Positions 1-5,869 are shown, counted from the first letter of the stretch. The stretch: 7,530 bases of DNA from Haloferacaceae archaeon (GCA_018609965.1 JAHENP010000189.1:1-7530); one strand, 5' to 3'. The notes: a model not told the origin generated them from the letters alone. Program-made: numbers and translations.

Positions 1-123
1 CTCAAGTGGGACGACCACAACTGGTCGGAGCTACCACACTCTCCCGAGAGGGCAAGTCCCAACGAGGAGCGCACAGACCGGAGTACCGGCAACGGGAAAC
101 TTGCCTCCGTGGGAACGGCATAG
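1..123 (+). CDS. tnpB: C-terminal fragment of a TnpB (IS1341-type OrfB) protein
   Basis: Frame 1 is open from the window edge for 40 codons and ends in TAG at 121-123; the tail reads ...NGKLASVGTA. I see no catalytic RuvC residues or zinc-finger cysteines, since these lie upstream of the window. The assignment therefore rests on two things. The hydrophilic tail resembles the variable tails after the zinc finger in haloarchaeal IS200/IS605 OrfB proteins. It is also followed 22 nt later by the GC-rich hairpin and GGATGTCA end that I associate with these elements. TnpB is an RNA-guided nuclease that nicks or cuts DNA matching a guide RNA taken from the element's right end. Whether the protein upstream is intact, and whether a tnpA partner exists, cannot be judged here. 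The frame itself is clear; the family call is inference. Confidence 0.6.
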   Translation, partial: LKWDDHNWSELPHSPERASPNEERTDRSTGNGKLASVGTA

Positions 124-145
124 CCAACATCCCCACCGGAGAAAT

Positions 146-165
146 CCCACCCCTTCAGGGGTGGG
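146..165 (+). repeat. Subterminal hairpin of the IS right end
   Basis: CCCACCCC (146-153), loop TTCA (154-157) and GGGGTGGG (158-165) form a perfect 8-bp stem with a tetraloop. In IS200/IS605 elements such a subterminal hairpin is the recognition site of the TnpA tyrosine (Y1) transposase and is also the last structured part of the omega RNA scaffold before the guide. It could also act as a transcription stop for tnpB, though no T-tract follows. The pairing is directly visible; the role follows from the family. Confidence 0.75.
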
Positions 166-170
166 AGGAT

Positions 171-578
171 GTCAAACGGTACGTCGCCGACGCGGTCGCG
201 CTGAACCGTCGGTTAGCCGGACGCGAACCGGCGGCAGTCGAACGGATCTTCGACCGAGCCGAAGACGGTGTCGACCGCATTCTCGCGACACCGATCCAGT
301 TGGCCGAAGTCGTCGACACGTTCGGCCGAGACGACGAGATTGCGGGTGAGACGCCGACCATCTCTGGACGCGAGGCGGCACGGACGCTCACCTCTGGGCC
401 CGTCGAGGTCTGTGAACCCGGTCGAGACGGTGTACTCAGGCTGGACCGACTGTTCGAACTGTACTCGATGCACGATGCAGTGTTGGTTGCGGCACACCAC
501 ACGCACGAGACGACAGGGATTCTGACGAACGACCACGAAATCGAACAGTACGACGGTGACGCCGTCGTCTGGTCTTGA
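171..578 (+). pseudogene. PIN-domain (VapC-like) ribonuclease, start codon displaced by the IS end
   Basis: The frame reads VKRYVADAVALNRRL... and ends in TGA at 576-578, about 135 residues, which is normal for a single PIN domain. PIN proteins are Mg2+-dependent RNases, often VapC toxins of toxin-antitoxin pairs. The expected acidic residues are all present: Asp at 189-191 (in YVADAV), Glu at 306-308 (in LAEVV), Asp at 474-476 (in MHDAVL) and Asp at 531-533 (in ILTNDHE). The N-terminal strand begins right at the IS end, and no ATG, GTG or TTG lies in frame just before it. The nearest in-frame GTG upstream is at position 6, inside the transposon, where the likely coding frame is a different one. 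I infer that the element inserted at or just after the original start. The protein could still be made only from a start supplied by the IS. No antitoxin is visible; it may lie beyond the element. The PIN assignment is firm; loss of function is likely but not proven. Confidence 0.72.
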
Positions 579-634
579 CGAGTATCCGACTACTCCTCCC
601 CGTCCGCGACGGCGGTCACCGTCCACCCATCGGA

Positions 635-1984
635 TCAGAGATCGACAGCACCGATTCTCTCCCCCGTTGCGACGAACAACCGCCCGTCTCGACCGAGAAC
701 GGCCGACTCGACCGTGGCTCCGCCGAATCGGAGCCGTTCTCCCCCGTCTGAGACGCTCCAGACGACGAGCCCCTCGGGTGTCCACAGTAACACTCGGTCA
801 CCACGGACAGACACCGGCGGGCCAGCGATGGAACCGCCCGGACCGCCGAAGGTGGGGGTGGTGACCGACGAGAACTTGTGATGTCGCCGCCACCGCACTG
901 TCCCGGTCGGCGTGACGACCGCCAGTGTCTCGCCGTCGAGCACGTAGCTGTCGCCGTCGGCAACGGCGACGGGCGCACCGCGTCGTTCCCACTCGATTCC
1001 ACCGTCTCGTGGGTCGACCCCGGCCGTCGTCCGGTCCCCGTCGAACCCAGTCGCGCGGACGACCGACCCAGCGGCGACCGGTGTCGTGGCGAACTCGTCG
1101 ACCCGCCACTGTACGTCGCCAGCCGCCGCATCCACTCCGACCATCGTTGCGTCTGGGCCGCCACAGACGACCCCCGTCTCCGTACCGACAGTGCGCCGTG
1201 GTTCGAGCGGTCGGTCGGGTGTGTACCGGCCACGGTGTGTGCCGGTGTCGGCCGCCAACACGTCGACTCGACGGCTGTCGACCACCACGACCGCGTCGCC
1301 GACTCGCCGACTCGTCGTGTCGAGTGACGGCTCCAGTGGGTCCGGGAGTGTCGTCCGCCACCGCACCGTTCCGGTGTCGATGTCACGACAGACGAGTTCG
1401 TCGCCGTCGTGACACAGGAGATGGTCGTGGCTCACCGAGACTGGCTGTCCGACCGACTGCTCCCAGTCGACCGTCCAACTGTCCGTGTCAAGACGAAGCA
1501 CGGTTCCGCCAGAACTGTCGCTCTCGTCGTACAACAACGGGAACCGCCGGCGTTCGAACCGAAGCGTCCGGAGTTGTCGGCGCGCGCGCCACTGTGGGTC
1601 GGTCTCTGACAGTGTGTACACCGCCGTCTCGTCTGGTCTGTGTTCGACGACAGCCCCCTCTGGCCCGACGACGAGTCTCCCGTCGGAGTGAACTGTTCGT
1701 ACCCGTTCGAGACGCTTCGGGTCGTACGCCGTAACTTGTTCTGTGTCGTGTCTCTTTTCCCACCCAACTAGCCTGGAAGCGGTGAGGGACAGTCGTCTCG
1801 TCCCATCCGATGTGACCGCCGTGTCGAAGCGATCACGCGGTGTGGGTGTCGATCTGAGATCTTGGTTCACCGTTGAGGCGCTATTTTCTTCGCTATCTAT
1901 CGCCGAACACCCCGGGACCGTTGTCGCTGTTACGAGACCGAAGAACCGCAACAGCGTTCTCCTATCTGTATCCCTTCCTCTCAC
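635..1984 (-). CDS. Tat lipoprotein with PQQ-type beta-propeller domain
   Basis: The 449-residue protein starts with a Tat signal (RR at residues 8-9, then a short hydrophobic stretch) and a lipobox-like VPGC with the lipid-acceptor Cys at 26. It is thus predicted to be anchored on the outside of the membrane. After an Asp/Ser/Thr-rich linker come repeated strand motifs typical of PQQ-like (BamB/quinoprotein) blades, each with a D-x-x-[ST]-G-x-x-x-W pattern: LDTDSWTVDWEQ, RDIDTGTVRWRT, VDAAAGDVQWRV, VDPRDGGIEWER and TPTGTVRWRR. Such propellers usually bind proteins or act as scaffolds; no enzyme active site is seen. I chose the GTG at 1984 over the ATG at 2005. It gives a GTGA overlap with the upstream gene's stop, lies 8 nt after GGAG, and places the RR correctly. 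The pair should be translationally coupled. The 5' part is poorer in GC than the rest. The frame stays protein-like for 14 codons past its TGA (see findings). The substrate or partner is unknown. Confidence 0.8.
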   Translation of the reverse strand: MRGRDTDRRTLLRFFGLVTATTVPGCSAIDSEENSASTVNQDLRSTPTPRDRFDTAVTSDGTRRLSLTASRLVGWEKRHDTEQVTAYDPKRLERVRTVHSDGRLVVGPEGAVVEHRPDETAVYTLSETDPQWRARRQLRTLRFERRRFPLLYDESDSSGGTVLRLDTDSWTVDWEQSVGQPVSVSHDHLLCHDGDELVCRDIDTGTVRWRTTLPDPLEPSLDTTSRRVGDAVVVVDSRRVDVLAADTGTHRGRYTPDRPLEPRRTVGTETGVVCGGPDATMVGVDAAAGDVQWRVDEFATTPVAAGSVVRATGFDGDRTTAGVDPRDGGIEWERRGAPVAVADGDSYVLDGETLAVVTPTGTVRWRRHHKFSSVTTPTFGGPGGSIAGPPVSVRGDRVLLWTPEGLVVWSVSDGGERLRFGGATVESAVLGRDGRLFVATGERIGAVDL

Positions 1985-2604
1985 CGTTCTTTCTCCGTAC
2001 AGCACTCATCTGACCGCTCCCACGAACACGACTCAGATCCATCAGGGCTGTAACAGCATCTCTTTTTCAGAACAAAATAGTAGTCTCTGTACGGACCTGT
2101 CCCACAGTCTCTGGTTCCACCACAACTCCGATCCTCGGGGAAACAACTGAGTGGCACAACTTCGTTACCGCCCTGCACCTTCACAACGTCCTGTTTGCCG
2201 TTACCTCCGGCCACCAGCATCCGGGTCGTATCTCGCTCAACCTGATGCACCAAGACGACTGATCCCCCGTCAAGTGACATTTGAATATGTGTGACACCCT
2301 CTCCCTCAATCGGTGCCACATACACACTCCTCTGTGCCTCTTTGACGAACGACTGAGTTGAGGTGACGGCTGACGAGCGTACGTCACGGTCAACCAAATT
2401 TTCAAGTAAAACCGTGAGGTTTTCTCTTGTCTCGTTGAAAACGCGTTTATCACTTTGGAACTCTTCTTGCGCCTTCCTCGTTTCTTCGTCAAAACGCTCA
2501 CCGACTCCGGCTGAAGCGACTGTGGTCAGTGCGACTGCTCCAGTAGTTGCAGTTGCTACTGCTTGGACTACGTCTCTTCTGCTTACTGAATCCTGGTTCA
2601 TCAT
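1981..2604 (-). CDS. Tat-exported Cys-rich protein of unknown function
   Basis: This 207-residue protein is not one I recognise. Residues 1-32 form a Tat signal: SRRDVVQ with RR at 9-10, then a hydrophobic run ending ASA, with a possible signal-peptidase site at 32/33. There is no lipobox Cys, so release outside the cell is likely. Residues 37-75 are charged and probably helical (ERFDEETRKAQEEFQSDKR). The middle part, about 85-150, is strand-like. The last 55 residues hold all eight cysteines, at 154, 161, 167, 183, 184, 193, 201 and 202, including two CC pairs, among aromatic and charged residues. Haloarchaeal proteins are usually poor in Cys, so a disulfide-knotted or metal-binding end domain is plausible. 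The layout (Tat signal, long pro-region, Cys-rich end) recalls halocin C8 precursors, but the sequence does not match. The gene is promoter-proximal and overlaps the propeller lipoprotein gene by GTGA. It is markedly AT-rich for this genome, suggesting transfer. ATG 2601 is an equally possible start. Confidence 0.72.
   Translation of the reverse strand: MMNQDSVSRRDVVQAVATATTGAVALTTVASAGVGERFDEETRKAQEEFQSDKRVFNETRENLTVLLENLVDRDVRSSAVTSTQSFVKEAQRSVYVAPIEGEGVTHIQMSLDGGSVVLVHQVERDTTRMLVAGGNGKQDVVKVQGGNEVVPLSCFPEDRSCGGTRDCGTGPYRDYYFVLKKRCCYSPDGSESCSWERSDECCTEKER
1993..1996 (-). promoter_or_regulatory. Ribosome binding site fixing the GTG start at 1984
   Basis: GGAG on the minus strand lies 8 nt before the GTG at 1984 and inside the coding end of the upstream gene. 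It matches the core of the archaeal Shine-Dalgarno sequence. It supports coupled re-initiation at the GTGA overlap rather than a start at the ATG further upstream (2005). Confidence 0.55.
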
Positions 2605-2625
2605 ACGATCAGATAAACAAGCAGC

Positions 2626-2670
2626 TACTTATTCTCTTTGTAAGCTAAGCGATTTGTTCCAGTATAATAG
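2626..2670 (-). promoter_or_regulatory. Probable promoter of the Cys-rich protein/propeller pair
   Basis: The 107-bp gap upstream of the start at 2604 is AT-rich. It contains TATTATAC on the minus strand (about 2669-2662) and a weaker AATAAGTA (about 2633-2626). The second lies near the spacing expected for a leaderless archaeal transcript starting at the ATG; the first would give a leader of some 30-35 nt. Neither has a convincing BRE, so the exact box is uncertain. No terminator for the gene ending at 2712 is recognisable in the same gap. Confidence 0.35.
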
Positions 2671-2711
2671 ACGCTCTAGATGTTGAACCGCCCAACACTG
2701 CCCCCCGCTAA

Positions 2712-3068
2712 TCACTCCCCGTCCGCGACGGCAGTCCACACCGCGACCACACCCAACAACAACGCGGGCGCGAACGGCAACGCGAGCATCGCGACGAGAA
2801 ACGGGAGCCCGGACTGCGGGCCGGCAGGAAAGACGTAGATCACGCCCGGGATCACGAGGAAGGCGGCAGCAACGACGGCGACGAGCGCCCAGCCGAACCC
2901 GCCGAGGTCGTCGTCCGGCTCCGGACTCCTGACAGCCGTCTCGTCGGCGCGGTCCACATCGTCTTCGTCGGCGTGGTCCACGTCGTCTTCGCCTGCGCGG
3001 TCGTCGCTGTCGGTGTCACGACCCTGTCCGGGGCGGTGGACGTAGCCGCCGTCGTCGTCACCACTCAC
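2712..3068 (-). CDS. Small acidic two-helix membrane protein, hypothetical
   Basis: The product is 118 residues. Residues 1-56 are very acidic and disordered-looking (many Asp/Glu), with the eight-residue unit EDDVD[HR]AD repeated in tandem. Two hydrophobic segments follow, at about 58-80 (WALVAVVAAAFLVIPGVIYVF) and 89-112, joined by a short PAGPQSG loop; the tail is VADGE. This suggests an integral membrane protein with a long acidic cytoplasmic or external arm. I know no function for it. The GTG start at 3068 lies inside the end of the dehydrogenase gene (11-nt overlap), so the two are probably cotranscribed and coupled. No other start codon would leave the hydrophobic part intact with less overlap and keep the acidic arm. 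Confidence 0.68.
   Translation of the reverse strand: MSGDDDGGYVHRPGQGRDTDSDDRAGEDDVDHADEDDVDRADETAVRSPEPDDDLGGFGWALVAVVAAAFLVIPGVIYVFPAGPQSGLPFLVAMLALPFAPALLLGVVAVWTAVADGE
2943..2990. repeat. Tandem 24-bp direct repeat inside the acidic arm
   Basis: Two adjacent 24-bp units, 2943-2966 and 2967-2990, differ at two positions (C/T and A/G). They keep the reading frame and encode the repeated acidic unit EDDVD[HR]AD of the small membrane protein. This looks like a slippage or unequal-crossover duplication that changes arm length, not a CRISPR or attachment site. Confidence 0.8.
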
Positions 3069-4098
3069 TGTCCGGCTTCAGAACCACTTTGCCAAAGCCC
3101 TCACGATTCTCCAACAGTTCGTGGGCGCGGGCCGTCTCGGACATCGGCAGCGTCTCCCGGATTCGGGGCTCGAAGGTGCCGTCCCACACCAACGAGAGCA
3201 CGTCGCTGGTCTCCCCGGGGGTGGCCATCGTCGAGCCGATCACTTCCAGTTGGTTCCAGAAGATGCGGTTCACGTCCGTCTCCGGGTTGCCACCGGTGGT
3301 CGCGCCACAGGTGAGCAGCCGACCACCGTTGGCGAGCGACCGGAGCGAGTCGCGCCAGGTGGCCGCGCCGACGTGGTCGACGACGACATCGACACCGCGG
3401 CGACCGGTTCGTTCGCGGATCTCGTCGGCGAAGTTCGTCGCCTCGTAGTCGATCGTGTGGTCGGCACCCAGCTCTTTGGCGTACGCCAGCTTCTGGTCGG
3501 TGGAGGCGGTCGCGAACACCTCACAGCCGACGTAGTCGGCGATCTGGACCGCGGCGTGGCCGACGCCGCCGGAGGCACCCAACACGAGAATCGACTCACC
3601 GGGCCGGATCTCCCCGCGGGTGACGAGCATCCGCCAGGCGGTCTGGAAGACGAGACTCGTCGACCCCGCGACCGCCCAGTCGACACCCTCCGGAACGGGA
3701 ACGAGATTGTCCGCGGGCACCGCCACCCGTTCGGCGTGGACCCCCTCGACGTGTTCACCCAACAGGTGGTAGTCGACACACATCGACGCCTCGCCGTGAC
3801 GGCAGAACTCACATGTGCCACAGGAGACGCCCGCCGAGACGGCGACCCGGTCGCCGGCGGTGAACTGGTCGACGCCCGCCCCCACCGACTCGACGACCCC
3901 GGCTGCGTCGCTGCCGGGGACGTGTGGGAGTTCCAACTCGACGCCCGGCAACCCACGTCGGGTCCACACGTCGAGGTGGTTGACCGCCGCCGCGCGGACA
4001 TCGACGACCACCGCCCCCCGGTCCGGCTCCGGCTCCGGGTAGTCGTCGTAGCTGATCACGTCGCGGTCGCCGTGGGAACTGAACTGAACGGCCTTCAC
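3058..4098 (-). CDS. Zinc-binding MDR-family alcohol dehydrogenase/quinone-oxidoreductase-like protein
   Basis: The product is 346 residues, the usual length for medium-chain dehydrogenase/reductase enzymes, which reduce or oxidise alcohols, aldehydes or quinones with NAD(P)H. It has an N-terminal GroES-like domain (about 1-130), including GDRVAV at 82-87. A structural-zinc loop carries four cysteines at 93, 96, 99 and 107 (CGTCEFCRHGEASMC). The Rossmann motif is GASGGVG at 174-180. The usual catalytic-zinc ligands look absent: the first Cys is replaced by Asn in VNHLD (40-43), and the GHE motif reads GSD (62-64). It therefore resembles zinc-free quinone oxidoreductases at the active site while keeping the structural zinc. 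The GTG at 4098 gives the canonical KAVQF N-terminus; the 59 in-frame codons upstream are not protein-like and were rejected. The gene is divergent from the MATE gene and overlaps the small membrane protein gene downstream. The substrate cannot be told. Confidence 0.88.
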   Translation of the reverse strand: MKAVQFSSHGDRDVISYDDYPEPEPDRGAVVVDVRAAAVNHLDVWTRRGLPGVELELPHVPGSDAAGVVESVGAGVDQFTAGDRVAVSAGVSCGTCEFCRHGEASMCVDYHLLGEHVEGVHAERVAVPADNLVPVPEGVDWAVAGSTSLVFQTAWRMLVTRGEIRPGESILVLGASGGVGHAAVQIADYVGCEVFATASTDQKLAYAKELGADHTIDYEATNFADEIRERTGRRGVDVVVDHVGAATWRDSLRSLANGGRLLTCGATTGGNPETDVNRIFWNQLEVIGSTMATPGETSDVLSLVWDGTFEPRIRETLPMSETARAHELLENREGFGKVVLKPDSEW

Positions 4099-4108
4099 AC
4101 CCGGGCGT

Positions 4109-4154
4109 GGCACCGCCGATGGGCATAGCTCTGTCGACGTGTGACGGCGGTGCC
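4109..4154. promoter_or_regulatory. 10-bp inverted repeat upstream of the dehydrogenase, possible operator
   Basis: GGCACCGCCG (4109-4118) and its exact complement CGGCGGTGCC (4145-4154) flank a 26-nt spacer that includes GTCGAC. The repeat begins 11 bp upstream of the dehydrogenase GTG at 4098, across the place where a leaderless promoter would sit (about 4120-4130), and lies in the spacer shared with the divergent MATE gene. It could be a regulator's binding site or an RNA stem. In GC-rich DNA chance cannot be excluded. Confidence 0.3.
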
Positions 4155-4252
4155 CCGACGAGGCCAGCGAGTTGCGACACTGACCCCGAAAGTCGCCGCT
4201 TGCGTTGTTGTGACGCACCGGCGAAACTGGCCATTTTCTCGGTACTGGCCGC

Positions 4253-4261
4253 AAATTACTT
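4253..4261 (+). promoter_or_regulatory. Candidate TATA region of the MATE gene
   Basis: AAATTACTT is the only clearly AT-rich element just upstream of the ATG at 4294. A start about 25 bp downstream would give a leader of some 10 nt, common in haloarchaea. The match to the haloarchaeal TATA consensus is modest and no BRE stands out. Confidence 0.28.
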
Positions 4262-4293
4262 CTTTCCGGGGACATTTCGACACGTTACAGACG

Positions 4294-5691
4294 ATGCTGG
4301 ACGTGAGTCCCGACGAGATCACCGACGGCCCGCTGGGCCGCGCACTCGCCGTGTTGGCGGCGCCGATGGTCGCACAACATCTCGTGCTCGTCGGGCAACA
4401 GGTCGTCGACGTGTTCTGGGTCGGCCGGATCAGCGGGGAGGCGGTCGCGGCCGTCGGGCTGATCGCGCCGGTGATCGGGTTGTTCGGCGTCGGGACCAGG
4501 ATCGGGAGCGCGGGCGGGCAGGTGTTGGTGTCACAACGGGTCGGCGCAGACAGGCTGGCGGCCGCCAGGCGCGCGGCGACCCACTGTATCGGGTTCACCG
4601 TCGGGGTGAACCTCCTGCTCGCGGTCGCGGTGTCGGCGACGGCCGCGACGGTCGTCGGGTTGTTCGACCCCGGGTCGGAGGTCGCGGGGCTGGCGGCGGC
4701 GTATCTGGGTGTGCTCGCCTTCTCGAAGGTGACCAGCGGCGTGAGCGACACGGTGGAGGCGAGCTACGTCGGCGCCGGCGACTCCCGGACGCCGATGTGG
4801 CTGAACTTCCTCGCTATCGGGGTGAATCTCGTGCTTGACCCGTTTCTCATCTTCGGGTGGGGGCCGTTTCCCGCGTGGGGGATCGAGGGGGCGGCGGCGG
4901 CGACGTTGATCGGCTACGGCGTCTCGGCGACCGTCGGGCTCGCGTTGTTGTTCTCCGACCGAACGGGCTTTTCGCTCACGACAGCGGCGTTCCAGCCGGA
5001 CGCGGAGACGGCACGCGAACTGCTGTCAATCGGGCTCCCCAGCGGCGGACAGAGCGGTGTCCGCCAGCTCGCCCGACTGGTCGTGGTGTGGATCGTCTCC
5101 GCGGTCGGTGGCGGCGCGGCGTTAGCGGCGTACACCATCGGCGCACGGGTCGCCACCGTCGTGTTCGTCCCGGCCCAGGCGTTGGGGAGCGCCTCCACAA
5201 CGCTCGTCGGACAGAACCTCGGTGCCGACCGGCCGGATCGGGCCAACCGGGCGACCTGGCTGGGTGTCGGCGCCGGCGCGGTCGGACTGGGGGTGCTCGG
5301 CGTGGTGCAGTGGTTGTTCCCGACGGTGTTGGCGGAGCTGTTCGTCCCCGGGGTCGCCGGGGAGACGTTGCGGCTCACGGTCGCGTACCTCCAGATCCTG
5401 GCGTACGGCTACTGGGCACTCGGGACGATCTACACGGTCCAGGCGGGGTTCGACGGCGCCGGACGGACGAAGATCAGCATGTACGCGACGATGCTCCAGT
5501 ACTGGACCGTCCGGGTCCCCGTCGCGGCCGTTGGCGCGTACGTCCTCGGGATGGGGGCGTTGGGGCCGTTCTGGGCGATCACCGTCTCGAACGTCGTCGC
5601 CGCGCTGGGGATGACGACGTACTTCTGGCACTCGACACGCGGCGGGATGCTCGCGCGTGCCGCCGAGAGCGCCGGCGCGAGCGCGGACTGA
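4294..5691 (+). CDS. MATE-family multidrug/Na+ (or H+) antiporter
   Basis: The product is 465 residues, typical of MATE (NorM/DinF-type) efflux carriers. These export cationic or other small molecules in exchange for Na+ or H+. About twelve hydrophobic segments can be traced in two similar halves. The first half opens with the characteristic stretch GRALAVLAAPMVAQHLVLVG and the loop ...WVGRISGEAVAAVGL. The second opens with GLPSGGQSGVRQLARLVVVW at about residues 246-265. The loop GQNLGADRPDRANRA near 308-322 is the usual conserved cytoplasmic G-[AQ]-N-x-G-A motif. I chose the ATG at 4294 (MLDVSPDEITDGPLGR). An in-frame upstream extension to 4141 gives Arg-rich, non-membrane sequence that overlaps the divergent gene's promoter area. 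The tail ends ESAGASAD. It stands alone, with no regulator beside it. The family is secure; the substrate is unknown. Confidence 0.92.
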   Translation: MLDVSPDEITDGPLGRALAVLAAPMVAQHLVLVGQQVVDVFWVGRISGEAVAAVGLIAPVIGLFGVGTRIGSAGGQVLVSQRVGADRLAAARRAATHCIGFTVGVNLLLAVAVSATAATVVGLFDPGSEVAGLAAAYLGVLAFSKVTSGVSDTVEASYVGAGDSRTPMWLNFLAIGVNLVLDPFLIFGWGPFPAWGIEGAAAATLIGYGVSATVGLALLFSDRTGFSLTTAAFQPDAETARELLSIGLPSGGQSGVRQLARLVVVWIVSAVGGGAALAAYTIGARVATVVFVPAQALGSASTTLVGQNLGADRPDRANRATWLGVGAGAVGLGVLGVVQWLFPTVLAELFVPGVAGETLRLTVAYLQILAYGYWALGTIYTVQAGFDGAGRTKISMYATMLQYWTVRVPVAAVGAYVLGMGALGPFWAITVSNVVAALGMTTYFWHSTRGGMLARAAESAGASAD

Positions 5692-5837
5692 CCTGGTCGG
5701 GACGAGTAACTATCAGCTGGTTGCCGGGAGTGACCGCCGAATCTGGTGGAATGCCAGTGTTATTTCTGCCAGTAGTAAAGAGAAATTACGGGGCTCGGCC
5801 GTGGAGACTGCCGTTGCGTCGAAGCTAAAACGCCACG

Positions 5838-5844
5838 TTTATAT
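5838..5844 (+). promoter_or_regulatory. TATA box of the binding-protein gene
   Basis: TTTATAT lies about 29 bp (centre) before the ATG at 5870, in an AT-rich stretch of the 178-bp spacer after the MATE gene. This matches the haloarchaeal TATA consensus and places transcription start within a few bases of the ATG, so a leaderless or nearly leaderless transcript is expected; no Shine-Dalgarno sequence is seen. Upstream, TGCCAGT occurs twice as a direct repeat (5752-5758, 5767-5773). This could be a regulator site, but it is weak evidence. Confidence 0.58.
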
Positions 5845-5869
5845 CACTCTATAGTCGACAATTGCACGT

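Larger units (their letters stand above)
1..174 (+). mobile_element. Right end of an IS200/IS605-family (IS1341-like) element
   Basis: The stretch holds the end of a TnpB-like frame, a short A/C-rich spacer, a perfect 8-bp hairpin at 146-165 and a terminal AGGATGTCA at 166-174. This order (orfB end, subterminal hairpin, element end) is the known right-end plan of the family, whose elements have no terminal inverted repeats and make no target duplication. The right end of these elements also encodes the 3' part of the omega (reRNA) guide RNA, overlapping the tnpB end, so an ncRNA probably runs through here. Its start cannot be placed. The boundary at about 174 is inferred: PIN-domain coding sequence begins at once at 171-177. 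The left end is outside the window. Confidence 0.62.

Noticed and set aside
925..1734. Plus-strand open frame (269 codons) opposite the propeller gene
   Set aside because: Very Arg-rich shadow; the minus frame has blade repeats, a signal and a lipobox.
1985..2005. ATG start at 2005 for the propeller lipoprotein
   Set aside because: It would overlap the upstream gene by 25 nt with no ribosome binding site in view, whereas GTG 1984 has GGAG at 8 nt and a GTGA overlap.
2181..2501. Minus-strand 106-codon frame inside the Cys-rich gene
   Set aside because: It lies wholly within the other frame, lacks a signal or motif, and the enclosing frame has a good Tat signal and the coupled stop.
2943..2990. 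CRISPR-like repeat
   Set aside because: Only two adjoining units with no spacers, lying in frame within a coding region.
3121..4128. Plus-strand open frame (335 codons) opposite the dehydrogenase
   Set aside because: Low-complexity Gly/Arg/Asp text without motifs; the minus strand has all the MDR signatures.
4099..4275. N-terminal extension of the dehydrogenase by 59 codons
   Set aside because: Its sequence is not MDR-like; GTG at 4098 begins the standard KAVQF N-terminus.
4141..4293. N-terminal extension of the MATE protein by 51 codons
   Set aside because: Arg-rich, unrelated to MATE N-termini and running through the divergent regulatory spacer; ATG 4294 gives the normal length.
4857..5828. 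Plus-strand alternative frame (323 codons) inside the MATE gene
   Set aside because: Arg/Gly-rich and not membrane-like; the overlapping frame gives about twelve hydrophobic segments.
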